A stretch of DNA of 37,333 nt from Nitrospira sp. CG24A (GTDB lineage Bacteria; Nitrospirota; Nitrospiria; Nitrospirales; Nitrospiraceae), in contig NEWT02000033.1 in the NCBI GenBank assembly GCA_002869925.2, positions 1 to 37,333 on the forward strand, read 5' to 3'. Of the stretch, positions 18,717 to 30,203 are shown piece by piece; the first letter of the stretch is position 1, and each line of letters starts with the position of its first letter. The translations under genes were made by a program, and so were the position numbers. The notes beneath the pieces are model-generated. The model was not told the DNA's origin. It was given only the letters and a program-made list of their open reading frames with translations, and searched no databases.

Positions 18717-20213
18717 TCATTCCAATCCTTGTTCTGCGAGTTCGACGGCTTTCATCATGGCCTTTGCCTTATTACAGGTCTCTTCATATTCGTGTTCCGG
18801 ATTCGAATCGGCAACGATGCCTGCCCCGGCTTGAATGAAGGCCTGATGATTTTTCACGACGACCGTCCGGATATTAATGCACATATCCATGTTACCGGAA
18901 AAGCTAAAGTAGCCCACTGCACCGGCATAGGGGCCTCGCCTTGTGGGCTCAAGTTCATCAATGATCTCCATGGCTCGAATCTTCGGCGCCCCGGAGACGG
19001 TACCGGCCGGGAAGCACGCCCGCAACACGTCGTACGAAGTCTTCGAGTCATCCAGTTGTCCTGTCACATTCGACACAATATGCATGACATGGGAATATCG
19101 TTCCACATGCATGAGCGAATCGACTGTGACTGAACCGGGCTTGGCCACACGGCCAACATCATTTCGTCCCAGATCGACCAGCATCACATGCTCGGCCCGT
19201 TCCTTTTCATCCGCCAAAAGTCGCCGCTCCATCTGCTGATCTTCTTCTGACGTGACGCCGCGGCGGCGCGTGCCGGCTATGGGGCGAACGGAGATGACGC
19301 CATCTTCACACCGCACAAGTGTCTCCGGGGAGGAGCCAACCAGCTCCACCCCCGCAATACGCAGGTAATACATATACGGCGAGGGGTTCACCACGCGCAA
19401 CGCGCGGTAGAGTTGCAAAGAAGGGGCCTGCACATTGGCTTCCCATCGCTGGGATAGCACCGCTTGCACGATATCGCCCGCTCGAATGTATTCCTTCGTC
19501 CGCCTGACCATCTTCTCAAAATCTGCCTTGCTCATATTCGCGGTAAAGACCACCGGCTTGCGGCGGCGACGCAGCCGTGTGCGGCGGAGCGGGCGCTTGA
19601 GCCTCGTGATCGTGCGTTCGATCCGTTCTGCCGCCGATCGGTAAGCAGCCTTAATGCCGCGCTCCCCTTTTGTCGTGACATGAGCGGTGGCCACGACTTT
19701 GATCTTCTGAGAGACATTGTCGAAGATCAGCAAGGTGTCAGTGAGCAGGAAGGCAAAATCAGGAAGGTTGAGCGGATCTTTCTGCCGCGCCGCTAAGTCT
19801 TCAAACGTGCGCACCATGTCGTAGCTCAAGTATCCGACCGCACCGCCGACAAATGGTGGAAGATCCGGCATGGTGACAGGACGATAGCTCTCCATCATGT
19901 CCCGCAAACGTTCGAGAGGGTTTCCACGGCTAGGAATACGCCTCTTGCGCGTACCCTGCACGACGACAAGGTCGCCACGATCTTCGTACACGATGATGGG
20001 GGAACCGCTGCCAAGGAAGGAATAGCGAGCCCATTTCTCACCGCCCTCGATGGACTCCAGGAGATACGCCGAAGGGCCATGATCGATTTTGGCGAAGGCA
20101 GAGACTGGGGTCTCATAATCCGCGAGGATCTCTCGATAGAGCGGAACGAGATTGCCTTGTCCGGCATACTGCCGAAATTGGTCGAGACTGAGTGAGTATT
20201 GCGGCGGGGCCAC
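18717..20213 (-). CDS. trpE: Anthranilate synthase component I
   Basis: TrpE makes anthranilate from chorismate and ammonia. It has 498 residues. The N-terminal region contains LLES at residues 51-54 (YLLESIEGGEKWARYSF), the tryptophan-binding motif for feedback inhibition. The C-terminal chorismate-binding domain has ELVGSSPETLVR, RPIAGTRRRG, LVDLGRNDVGRV, CFPAGTVSGAPKIRAMEII and AGAGIVADSNPEHEYEE. The start is GTG at 20213, 12 bp after a LysM-lipoprotein gene; no room exists for a leader peptide or attenuator between them. Confidence 0.95.
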   Translation of the reverse strand: MAPPQYSLSLDQFRQYAGQGNLVPLYREILADYETPVSAFAKIDHGPSAYLLESIEGGEKWARYSFLGSGSPIIVYEDRGDLVVVQGTRKRRIPSRGNPLERLRDMMESYRPVTMPDLPPFVGGAVGYLSYDMVRTFEDLAARQKDPLNLPDFAFLLTDTLLIFDNVSQKIKVVATAHVTTKGERGIKAAYRSAAERIERTITRLKRPLRRTRLRRRRKPVVFTANMSKADFEKMVRRTKEYIRAGDIVQAVLSQRWEANVQAPSLQLYRALRVVNPSPYMYYLRIAGVELVGSSPETLVRCEDGVISVRPIAGTRRRGVTSEEDQQMERRLLADEKERAEHVMLVDLGRNDVGRVAKPGSVTVDSLMHVERYSHVMHIVSNVTGQLDDSKTSYDVLRACFPAGTVSGAPKIRAMEIIDELEPTRRGPYAGAVGYFSFSGNMDMCINIRTVVVKNHQAFIQAGAGIVADSNPEHEYEETCNKAKAMMKAVELAEQGLE

Positions 20214-20225
20214 GTGGCCGTCCTA

Positions 20226-20870
20226 TTACTCTTGGCCCACGATGAGCTTTTGCCCTACCTCGATAATGTCATCCGGCAGCTTGTTCCACTTTCTGACCTT
20301 GTCTATTGTCACCCCATGCTGGCGGCTGATGCGATACAGGGTTTCGCCAGGTTTCACAATATGCAGCGTGGGCGACTGCATGCCTCCCTGCAGCGATTCT
20401 GATTGCTTGGACACAGCCGGAGCCTCAGGAGCCGCCCCGAGCCCCAGCGCGCTTGGATCCACGGCATTCGGTATCGGCTCAACCGGCAGCGCTTTGTGCA
20501 CCGGTGTGAGTTTGCGCTTCATATCGGCTTTCGCTTTACGTTCCAACAAGGCGGATTCCTTCATAGCCTCTGACTCTTCCTGCATACGTGTCATTTGTTC
20601 CTGAGCGGCATGCACCTGCGCCGTGAGCTCCCGATTTCTGGCTTCATACTCCATCAACTCATTCTTGCTTCGCTTCGCTTCACTATCGAGCTCACCGGTG
20701 CGCTTCTCCTCTTGAGCGAGAAGACGTTGAAAATTCAGACTGCGCGCCTTTTCCGCATCGTATTTCTCGGCCATCACACATCCGCTCAGTAAGAGCCCTC
20801 CACAGATGATGGTCACGATTCGAGCGCTGAATCTTGGCATCAACTTGTTCACGCAATTCTCCCCTTTCAT
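20226..20870 (-). CDS. LysM-domain lipoprotein with coiled coil
   Basis: The 214-residue protein starts at ATG 20870, with GGGGAGG five bases upstream; a longer frame to 20909 would place that site inside the gene. A signal peptide ends in lipobox LLLSGC (Cys31). Residues of about 40-115 form a charged coiled coil (LLAQEEKRTGELDSEAKRSK onwards). A Pro/Ala linker leads to one LysM domain at the C-terminus (HIVKPGETLYRISRQHGVTI and KWNKLPDDIIEVGQKLIV). It probably binds peptidoglycan from the outer membrane. It heads the trp gene cluster, 12 bp before trpE. Confidence 0.88.
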   Translation of the reverse strand: MKGENCVNKLMPRFSARIVTIICGGLLLSGCVMAEKYDAEKARSLNFQRLLAQEEKRTGELDSEAKRSKNELMEYEARNRELTAQVHAAQEQMTRMQEESEAMKESALLERKAKADMKRKLTPVHKALPVEPIPNAVDPSALGLGAAPEAPAVSKQSESLQGGMQSPTLHIVKPGETLYRISRQHGVTIDKVRKWNKLPDDIIEVGQKLIVGQE

Positions 20871-20969
20871 GGATACCTCCCCTGGCGGTTGAGACAATCT
20901 TTTCCTCACGCAACACTATGAAGGTACTGGTTGCAGTACAATGGAAACTCGGCTCAACTAACCGTCTAA

Positions 20970-23289
<2,320 letters not shown>

Positions 23290-23292
<3 letters not shown>

Positions 23293-24579
23293 GCTGACGA
23301 GGTCGAGGTTCGGAACTTCCACGGGAACCGGTGATTTTTCCTCGCGGAAGATTTGGACACTGCGGACAGACCGTGGCTCGGCTTCATGAATAAGGATTCG
23401 ACAGTTGGCAATCCGCACCTCTTCTCCAACTTTGGGAATTCGACCGAGCTCTTGTTGAATGAGGCCACCGATTGTCACCGCTTCATCGCCAAGGTCGACT
23501 TTCAGGAAATCGTTGACCTTGCGCACTTCTGTTCTACCATGGACAAGGATGTGGTTCTTCCCTAACCGTTTGATCAATTCTTCCGTAATATCGGTTTCAT
23601 CCATGATCTCCCCGACCACCTCTTCGAGAAGATCTTCAAGGGTGACGATCCCCATCACGCCACCGAATTCGTTGACAACAACGGCCATATGCCGTTTCTC
23701 CTGTTGAAACTGCTTCATCAAGTCGTCCGCCGTCTTGCCGGCAGGAACGAACAGCGGAGGATAGGCGATGTCTTTGAGCTTCCCCTCATTCTGCCCCTTC
23801 GCAAGTTCAGTCAACGCCCGTGTCTTGTAGAGAATGCCTGTAATGTTATCAAGCGTCCCGTCGTACACAGGAATCCGCGAGTATTTCGAGTTATAGAGAA
23901 GTTCCTGAGCCTCCTTCAGGCATAGATTCCCATCCAACGAAAACACGTACAGACGAGGCGTCATGGCGTCCTCAGCTGTGATGTCTTTGAGTTGGAAGAC
24001 GTTCTTGATCATTTTCACCTTCTCAAACTCAATGGTCCCGGTCTTCCCTCCTTCATCCAGCATGATCTTCAACTCTTCCTCAGTGACGAGGGGAAGCGTC
24101 AGACCTTTCCCTCCTGTCAGTTTGTAGATCATCGGCACGATCATAAATAACAAGGGCTTGAGAAGCAGCTGCACAGCGTAGACGGGGTAGGCCATGTTCA
24201 GGGTGACCGGAACCGCAAACTTGGCGGCGAGCGTTTTAGGAATCACATCGACGGCTACTAAGAGAACAAACGTCAGCAGACCGACCATGACGGCAAGCGC
24301 CTCGTCAAAAACTGTTTGGCCGCCATAGATACTCAGGGTCAAAAAGGTGGCGTACATCGGTGTCGCCACGCCGACCAGACGATCCCCAACCAAAATAGTC
24401 GAGAGGAGCTTTTGAGGGTCGCTACGAAGATGGAGCGCCAACTTCGCTCGAGTATTCCCAGCTTGCGCAAGCGCCTTCAGCTTCGTTGAGTTCACTGCAA
24501 AGAAACCAATTTCGGCCGTGGATATCACAGCCGAAAGAACGATAAGACCCAAGAGGATTAGAATATCCATAGACCGCAC
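23290..24579 (-). CDS. CNNM/CBS-domain membrane protein (CorC/HlyC family)
   Basis: The 429-residue protein has an N-terminal DUF21/CNNM membrane domain (about 1-190, start MDILILLGLIVLSAVISTAE), a pair of CBS domains (about 205-330, with AEDAMTPRLYVF, YSRIPVYDGTLDNITGILY and VNEFGGVMGIVTLEDLLEEVVGEI) and a C-terminal CorC_HlyC domain (about 345-415). Such proteins are linked to Mg or Co efflux or ion homeostasis, although they are often named hemolysins. An in-frame ATG three codons after the first (24570) may be the real start. It is convergent with ligA. Confidence 0.9.
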
Positions 24580-24859
24580 TGTATTAGAGACATCTGACTA
24601 TATCGGCCAGCCTGGAATATGAGGGTGGCCAGAGGCTGGCCCCTCTTGCCTTGACCCGGCATTGTGAGATTTGGGGGAACAGAGTAACGTGATAGGGGTC
24701 TATTGGACCTGTATCCATTGGACTATACATCTACCATAGGGATGGAGTGGCGAGCAAGTTTATGCTGAAAACGCACTACAATATCAGCTAGTTGCATCGC
24801 ATATTCGCGGAAACACGAAAGAATCGGGAGGGCAGGATGGGTAAGAATATCTTCGTTCA
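24580..24859. other. Intergenic region between the CBS gene and rlpA
   Basis: The region is 280 bp long. GGCCAG-AGG-CTGGCC forms a perfect six-base-pair hairpin near 24629-24643, followed by CCTCTTG. No ORF, RNA gene or repeat-family copy is seen. It must hold the promoter of the CBS gene and the 3' end of the rlpA transcript. Confidence 0.45.
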
Positions 24860-25537
24860 TTATCCATCGTCTCGAAATATAAAGGCTTGGAGCCCAAGGG
24901 AGGATTCGAGGTGGGAGACGGCGTCTTCTGCTTGGGCCTCTCTTGAAAACTGACCAATCTGTACTCGATACCGCTTTCCTTCTGGCAGATCGACAACCTG
25001 GATTCTTCCCCCGGGATAGAACTGTTTCACACGTTCTAAGAGGTTTGCGGCATTCTGCTGATCAGAAAATGACCCCACTTGCACTCGCAAGACCCCCATA
25101 TCAGCAGCCCGTCCTTGATACCCAACGACACGTAATTCTATCTCATCGGTTCCAGCTCCAATCATTCCCAGCGCGTGAGCCCCGGCGAGCGAAAGATCGA
25201 GCACCCGCCCCCTCGCGAATGGACCACGATCGTTAATACGAACCGTGACCTGCCGGCCAGTACTCATTGATCGAACCACGGCAATCGAACCAAGGGGTAA
25301 GGTCCGATGAGCAGCCGTCAACTGGTGCATATCGTACCGTTCACCATTCGCCGTCTTGTTTCCATGGAATCCAGGGCCATACCATGATGCAACCCCGCGC
25401 TCGACAAACCCGATAGGATAGCCTGGGAAATAGACAGGTTTGGGTGCGCCGCCGCAAGCCGTCAGGATACCAACCAGGAGGATGGCAAGAAGAAGAACCG
25501 GCCAGCGTGACCAGCAGGATTCAGGCCCACGTGACAT
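24860..25537 (-). CDS. rlpA: RlpA-like septal ring lytic transglycosylase lipoprotein
   Basis: RlpA cleaves denuded glycan strands at the septum. From ATG 25537 it has 225 residues: a signal peptide with lipobox LTAC (Cys28), a double-psi beta-barrel domain (GVASWYGPGFHG, TANGERYDM, TAAHRTLPLG, VRINDRGPFARGRVLDLS), then a C-terminal SPOR domain (VQVGSFSDQQNAANLLERV to FIFRDDG) that binds denuded peptidoglycan. The frame is open upstream to 25768, but those 77 residues are read through repeat R4 and show no signal peptide, so I reject that start. Only a few bases separate the repeat from the ATG, and no Shine-Dalgarno is visible. Confidence 0.92.
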   Translation of the reverse strand: MSRGPESCWSRWPVLLLAILLVGILTACGGAPKPVYFPGYPIGFVERGVASWYGPGFHGNKTANGERYDMHQLTAAHRTLPLGSIAVVRSMSTGRQVTVRINDRGPFARGRVLDLSLAGAHALGMIGAGTDEIELRVVGYQGRAADMGVLRVQVGSFSDQQNAANLLERVKQFYPGGRIQVVDLPEGKRYRVQIGQFSREAQAEDAVSHLESSLGLQAFIFRDDG

Positions 25538-25540
25538 GTC

Positions 25541-25746
25541 TAGCAAGCTGCGGAAAAACTCGGCTTGTACATAAAAACACCTTGAAAATATAACAGATGG
25601 AGCTACGGCTCTAATAACCCCAGGATGCTCAAAAAGGCTGTCCAGCAAGGCCGCAGCGAGCGAAGAGGCGAGGCGTACGCTTCGGTACGTTGAGTCTCTA
25701 AGCGATGCGAGAACGCCGCTGGCGGACTTTTTCAGCGTCCTGTTAG
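25541..25746 (+). repeat. Composite intergenic repeat, copy R4
   Basis: The left end is TAGCAAGCTGCGGAAAAACT, an inner module starts CAGGATGCTCAAAAAGGC at about 25621, and a GCGTACGCTTCGGTACGT hairpin lies in the middle. The right end is CTGGCGGACTTTTTCAGCGT followed by CCTGTTAG. The last bases supply the TAA stop of the ACT-domain gene, and the left end abuts the start of rlpA. It is 206 bp. Confidence 0.85.
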
Positions 25747-26153
25747 AACTCGTCGAGCGATTGATCACGCAAGATAGTGAGTGCTTTCGCTGTGTGCGAG
25801 ACAGTCAGTACTACAATCGCACGTTTCCCCTCTCGAGATGGGGTGCAGTAGCCGCATTTAATATTGATGCGTGCCTTCGTCAACAGATCCGCCACTTCTT
25901 TTAACGCACCCGGTTTATTTTCGAGGCTCAACAGCAAGGCAGTTTCCTCTGTATGCTTGACCTTTGCTGCTTTCAGCGCCGCACGAGCCCCTTCTAGATC
26001 TGCAACCAGCAGTCTCAGCTTCCCCGTTCCGGCAACTTCCGGAGCAGAAAAGGCCTTGATGTTGACCTTCGCCTCACCAAGGACCTGAGCCACTTTCGCC
26101 AGAACACCGGGTTTGCTTTTTCCGCTAATGACTAATTGTGTCGTTGTAGGCAT
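25743..26153 (-). CDS. Tandem ACT-domain protein
   Basis: The 136-residue protein consists of two ACT domains: residues 5-65 (LVISGKSKPGVLAKVAQVLG) and 70-136 (LLLSLENKPGALKEVADLLT, INIKCGYCTPSREGKRAIVV). ACT domains bind amino acids or other small ligands and regulate enzymes; no catalytic domain is attached. It could be a stand-alone amino-acid sensor. It is followed by repeat R4, whose end forms its stop codon. GGGAG lies about ten bases upstream of the ATG. Confidence 0.85.
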   Translation of the reverse strand: MPTTTQLVISGKSKPGVLAKVAQVLGEAKVNIKAFSAPEVAGTGKLRLLVADLEGARAALKAAKVKHTEETALLLSLENKPGALKEVADLLTKARINIKCGYCTPSREGKRAIVVLTVSHTAKALTILRDQSLDEF

Positions 26154-26277
26154 GGACTTCTACTCCCTAAGCCGCATTCAAATTGTTGGGAAAACGTCGT
26201 CCGGCAAATCATGACCGTACAATGAAACGACTTCGCCTCTTGCTGCGAGACCGAACGGTTGACCTGATCGGAGATCA

Positions 26278-26302
26278 TGAAAATCCCTTGCCCACACAAG
26301 GG
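26278..26302 (-). terminator. Candidate terminator after nrdJ
   Basis: On the minus strand, CCCTTG and CAAGGG pair across a TGTGGG loop and are followed by ATTTTC. It lies 20 bases past the nrdJ stop. The stem is only six base pairs and the T-run is short, so it is probably a weak terminator. Confidence 0.45.
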
Positions 26303-26322
26303 GTACCACTTGAGTTCCCTTC

Positions 26323-29300
26323 TTACGAACAGCCGCTCGTCTCGCCGCAGGTTTCACACTTGAGGCAGGTCCCGTTCCGCACCATGGTGAACTGCTTGCA
26401 TTGAGAACAAGGATCTCCCTCGTAGCCCTTTTGGCGTGCCACTTGAATAGCCGTTAACGTGAACGTTTCACGCTTCAATTCGACGGTATGCGCGACGTTC
26501 CCATTTCCGTTGCTATGGCCATTCCCTTTATGACGCGGTATCGCACCTCGTCGTGCAGGAAATATCTCTGTACTGATTGATGTCGACGCCAACGTTTCAG
26601 GAGTGGCTTCCTCGTCTACACACTCAGGATCTTGCTCATCCTTCTTGACAGAGTCCATTCGAAGATCCTCTTCCTTGACTTGCGCCAAGTCATACCGGTC
26701 GAGATAGGTGACCGCAAGCTCCCGGAAGATATAATCGATGATCGATGTGGACATCTTGATACGGTCGTTCAGTTTAACCGGCCCATTCGGTTCAAAGCGG
26801 GTAAATACAAAGGCTTCAACAAACTCCTCAAGCGGGACGCCATGTTGGAGGCCAAGTGAAATCGCAATGGCAAAACAGTTCATGAGGCTGCGAAATGCCG
26901 CACCTTCTTTGTGCATATCGAGGAAAATTTCTCCGCACGTCCCGTCCTCATACTCACCTGTACGTAAATACAGTTTGTGACCGCCAACGACGGCTTTCTG
27001 CGTGTATCCATTACGTCTGGCCGGGAGCGGTCGGCGCTTCGCTAAGTATCGCACCAACACCCGCTCTGTAACTTTTTCTGCAATCGACATGATTTCAGAC
27101 GAGGCCTCGATGGTCTTACCGCTATCCGTCGAGGCTGATAACGGCTGGCTCAACTTCGAGCCGTCTCGATACAGAGCCACGGCCTTTACCATGCTCTTCC
27201 AGGCAAAGAGATAGGATGATTTGACGTCTTCAAGGGTCGCATCAGCCGGCATGTTAATCGTTTTACTGATGGCGCCACTGATAAATGGTTGAGCTGCCGC
27301 CATCATGCGGATGTGCGCGTTGACGGCAATATACCGCTGGCCAATCCGGCCACAACGATTGGCACAATCGAAGATCGGAAGGTGCTCGACTTTGAGATGT
27401 GGAGCCCCCTCTACCGTCATGGTGCCACAGCAATAATCATTCGCAGCAGCGACTTCTTCTTGTGTGAATCCCAACGCCTTCAGCATGTTAAAGTTGGACT
27501 CATTCAATTGCGCATCAGTCAATCCCAACTTTTCACGGCAAAAACTCTCACCCAACGCATATTTATTGAACGTAAATTGAATCTCGAAGGCCTGAGCCAA
27601 GCCGCCTTCCATTCGCGCAAGTGCCGCGTCATCGAACCCCTTCCGCCGCAGGGTTTCATGGTTAATGAATGGTGCCGTCTGCAAGGTGTGCCGTCCGACA
27701 CAATAGTTCACGATATCCTGAATCTGAGACTCGTGATACCCCAAGGTGGTGAGTGCAGTGGGTATGCTTTGATTGATGATCTTGAAATAGCCTCCACCGG
27801 CCAGTTTTTTGAATTTGACCAGCGCAAAATCCGGTTCGATGCCCGTCGTATCGCAATCCATCACGAGCCCGATCGTGCCCGTTGGAGCAATCACCGTGAC
27901 CTGTGCATTGCGATACCCGTAGGCAGTCCCTAACTCAAGCGCACGGTCCCATGCACGACGCGCCGCCACGAATAACTCGGGAGGACAGTGCTCCGGCTGG
28001 ATTCCTATCGGCGTCATCGTCAAACCTTCATATTCTTCCGAAGCGGCATTGTACGAGGCTCGCCGGTGATTACGAATGACACGCAACATCGCGTCGCGGT
28101 TTTTGGCATAGCCCGGAAAAGGAGACAGTTCTGCGGCCATTTCAGCCGATGTGCCATAGGCCTCGCCGGTCATGATAGAGGTCAGTGCGCCACAGATGGC
28201 CAGCGCTTTGGGAGAATCATACGGAATGCCTTGACGCATCAGCACCGTGCCTAAGTTGGCATAGCCAAGACCCAGTGTTCGGAACTCAAAACTCTTCTCG
28301 GCAATAGAACGGCTGGGAAACGACGCCATCAGTACGCTGATTTCCAGTACGACCGTCCAGAGGCGTACAGCATGGCGGAAATTCTCCAGCTCGAACTGGG
28401 CGTCGGACGAGAAGAATCGGGCAAGGTTGAGCGACGCCAAATTACAGGCCGTATCATCGAGGAACATGTATTCGGAGCAAGGATTGGAGGCATTGATGCG
28501 GCCGTCCTCTGGACAGGTATGCCATTCGTTGATGGTGGTGTCGTATTGCGTGCCAGGATCCGCACAAATCCAAGCCGCCCAGGCGATCTGATCCCAGAGA
28601 TCTCGCGCCTTGATGGTTTTGGAGACTTTCCCGTCGATCCGTCGCTTAAGTTGCCAATCGCCATCCGCCTCCAGCACCGCAAAGAAATCATTGGGAATGC
28701 GCACGCTGTTGTTTGAGTTCTGACCGGACACCGTCTGATAGGCCTTGCCGTCCCAATTCGTGTCGTACTCGTGAAACACAAAATGCGTGAACCCTTGCTG
28801 CGCATAGGAGAACATCCGCTGGATGTAGGCCTCTGGAACCGCATCTCGCCTGGCGGCTCCCATGGCCTCCCTGAGGATCGGATTCTGCTTGGCATCGATC
28901 TCGATTTTCATCTGACCAGCTTCATCGACGACGTGGCAGGCCTTGAGAACAGCATTGAGGCGCTGTGCGCAGACTTTTGAACCAGTCACCATGGCGGCGA
29001 CTTTTTGTTCTTCCACTACTTTCCAATTGATAAATTCCTCAATGTCTGGATGATCCAAATCGAGACAGACCATTTTGGCAGCTCGTCTGGTCGTCCCACC
29101 GGACTTGATAGCGCCAGCCGCTCGATCGCCGATGCGAAGAAACGACATCAATCCAGACGAGCGTCCACCGCCGGACAACGGTTCGGCATCGCCGCGAAGC
29201 TTGGAAAAGTTGGTGCCGGTCCCTGACCCGTATTTAAACAGACGCGCCTCCCGCACCCACAGATCCATGATGCCGCCTTCGCTGACCAGGTCGTCGTCGA

Positions 29301-29862
29301 CGGATTGGATGAAGCAGGCGTGCGGTTGCGGATGCTCGAACGCATTGGTGGCTTTGACGACTTCACGGGTCTTAGGATCGACGTAAAAATGCCCTTGCGC
29401 AGGCCCTGACAGTCCGTACGCATAATGAAGCCCTGTGTTAAACCACTGGGGAGAATTGGGCGCGGCCATCTGATGCGCGAGCATGTAACAGAGCTCATCA
29501 TGAAAGGCGTCAGAATCTTCGGGAGTCTTGAAATAGCCGAAGTCCTTCCCCCAAGAAGTCCAACAACCGGCCAGCCGCTCAAACACCTGTCGGGAGTCAC
29601 GCTCCCCTCCCAACTGCGGTTTGCCGTCCGGCCCGATGATCGGATTCCCCTGCTCATCTCGCTGCGGCACTCCGGCTTTCCGGAAATATTTCTGGGCGAG
29701 AATATCGATAGCGAGCTGAGACCAGGGCTCGGGAATGTCGATATTTTCCAATTTAAACACGGTCGATCCGTCGGGATTACGAATTTCCGACGAACGCTTC
29801 ACGAACGGTAGGTCTTCATAAGGACTATGTCCGCGATGTGTAAATCGGCGCTCTATTCTCAC
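26323..29862 (-). CDS. nrdJ: Adenosylcobalamin-dependent (class II) ribonucleotide reductase
   Basis: NrdJ reduces ribonucleotides to deoxyribonucleotides without oxygen dependence, using B12. The 1179-residue length fits the large class II form. The active-site Cys pair partner is around residue 184 (HACFIQS), and the radical motif NPCSE is at about 459-463, followed by [19 protein letters not shown]-type domain ([20 protein letters not shown]) precedes a C-terminal zinc-ribbon-like segment with Cys1152, 1155, 1166, 1169 and 1172. The start is GTG with GGGGGG five bases upstream. The gene has a well-defined upstream regulatory region with NrdR-like and DnaA-like boxes. No class I or III reductase is in the window. 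Confidence 0.96.
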   Translation of the reverse strand: MRIERRFTHRGHSPYEDLPFVKRSSEIRNPDGSTVFKLENIDIPEPWSQLAIDILAQKYFRKAGVPQRDEQGNPIIGPDGKPQLGGERDSRQVFERLAGCWTSWGKDFGYFKTPEDSDAFHDELCYMLAHQMAAPNSPQWFNTGLHYAYGLSGPAQGHFYVDPKTREVVKATNAFEHPQPHACFIQSVDDDLVSEGGIMDLWVREARLFKYGSGTGTNFSKLRGDAEPLSGGGRSSGLMSFLRIGDRAAGAIKSGGTTRRAAKMVCLDLDHPDIEEFINWKVVEEQKVAAMVTGSKVCAQRLNAVLKACHVVDEAGQMKIEIDAKQNPILREAMGAARRDAVPEAYIQRMFSYAQQGFTHFVFHEYDTNWDGKAYQTVSGQNSNNSVRIPNDFFAVLEADGDWQLKRRIDGKVSKTIKARDLWDQIAWAAWICADPGTQYDTTINEWHTCPEDGRINASNPCSEYMFLDDTACNLASLNLARFFSSDAQFELENFRHAVRLWTVVLEISVLMASFPSRSIAEKSFEFRTLGLGYANLGTVLMRQGIPYDSPKALAICGALTSIMTGEAYGTSAEMAAELSPFPGYAKNRDAMLRVIRNHRRASYNAASEEYEGLTMTPIGIQPEHCPPELFVAARRAWDRALELGTAYGYRNAQVTVIAPTGTIGLVMDCDTTGIEPDFALVKFKKLAGGGYFKIINQSIPTALTTLGYHESQIQDIVNYCVGRHTLQTAPFINHETLRRKGFDDAALARMEGGLAQAFEIQFTFNKYALGESFCREKLGLTDAQLNESNFNMLKALGFTQEEVAAANDYCCGTMTVEGAPHLKVEHLPIFDCANRCGRIGQRYIAVNAHIRMMAAAQPFISGAISKTINMPADATLEDVKSSYLFAWKSMVKAVALYRDGSKLSQPLSASTDSGKTIEASSEIMSIAEKVTERVLVRYLAKRRPLPARRNGYTQKAVVGGHKLYLRTGEYEDGTCGEIFLDMHKEGAAFRSLMNCFAIAISLGLQHGVPLEEFVEAFVFTRFEPNGPVKLNDRIKMSTSIIDYIFRELAVTYLDRYDLAQVKEEDLRMDSVKKDEQDPECVDEEATPETLASTSISTEIFPARRGAIPRHKGNGHSNGNGNVAHTVELKRETFTLTAIQVARQKGYEGDPCSQCKQFTMVRNGTCLKCETCGETSGCS

Positions 29863-30007
29863 GGTTTCCCCCCAGTCTGCGTATAGGATGGAACTGCTTT
29901 CGATCCCAAATTGAAATAGCCTGTCTGCATCTTTACTTTCAGTCGATATCCTAAGTGTTTTCGACCCCCTACTTTTGGTGGGTATTTTTTCAAATCAAGC
30001 ACGGATT

Positions 30008-30023
30008 ATCTATATATAGCGAT
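30008..30023 (-). promoter_or_regulatory. NrdR-like box overlapping the nrdJ -10
   Basis: ATCTATATATAGCGAT resembles the NrdR consensus ACACWATATATWGTGT in its CTATATATAG core. It is 31 bp from the second box, the spacing of about three helix turns known for NrdR box pairs, and it overlaps the -10 element. Confidence 0.7.
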
Positions 30024-30039
30024 CACAAAGAATTGTCAA
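30011..30039 (-). promoter_or_regulatory. sigma70-type promoter of nrdJ
   Basis: On the minus strand, TTGACA (30034-30039) is separated by exactly 17 bases from TATATA (30011-30016). A transcription start near 30004 would give a leader of about 140 nt. The promoter is bracketed by the NrdR-like boxes. Confidence 0.8.
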
Positions 30040-30054
30040 CACTAAATATAGTGG
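30039..30054 (-). promoter_or_regulatory. NrdR-like box abutting the nrdJ -35
   Basis: ACACTAAATATAGTGG matches the NrdR consensus nearly throughout, with a clear dyad CACTAnATATAGTG. It touches the -35 element. Binding of NrdR to both boxes would block RNA polymerase. Confidence 0.8.
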
Positions 30055-30080
30055 TGCGGTTGGGGAAACTGAGGAGTTTC

Positions 30081-30089
30081 TGTGGATAA
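30081..30089 (-). promoter_or_regulatory. DnaA box upstream of nrdJ
   Basis: TGTGGATAA is the exact complement of the strong DnaA box TTATCCACA. It lies about 42 bp upstream of the -35 of nrdJ. Confidence 0.6.
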
Positions 30090-30134
30090 CAACAAGTGGA
30101 GAGAAAACACCGACTTTGGAGAATTCTGACCGAC

Positions 30135-30143
30135 TTATTCACA
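30135..30143 (+). promoter_or_regulatory. Second DnaA box upstream of nrdJ
   Basis: TTATTCACA fits the DnaA consensus TTATNCACA. It is in opposite orientation to the first box, 54 bp away. Two such nonamers in a 65-bp stretch make chance less likely. Confidence 0.55.
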
Positions 30144-30203
30144 GAAGTGCGGCCTAAAATAGGCCTCTAATTTATCATTCAGGGAATTCCGCCGTACAAA
30201 AAA

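Larger units (their letters stand above)
29863..30203. other. nrdJ regulatory region and leader
   Basis: The 341-bp gap holds, reading towards nrdJ: two DnaA-box matches, a promoter bracketed by two NrdR-like boxes, and a leader of about 140 nt (29863-30004). The leader includes a GTCGA...TCGAC pairing, but I do not recognise a known riboswitch. GGCCTAAAATAGGCC at about 30152-30166 could form a short hairpin downstream of the next gene. Confidence 0.6.

Noticed and set aside
25538-25768. 77-residue N-terminal extension of RlpA
   Set aside because: It is read through repeat R4, lacks a signal peptide, and homology with a proper lipobox begins at the later ATG.
29863-30004. Cobalamin riboswitch before nrdJ
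   Set aside because: I could not find the B12-box motif (GCCACTG-like) in the leader.
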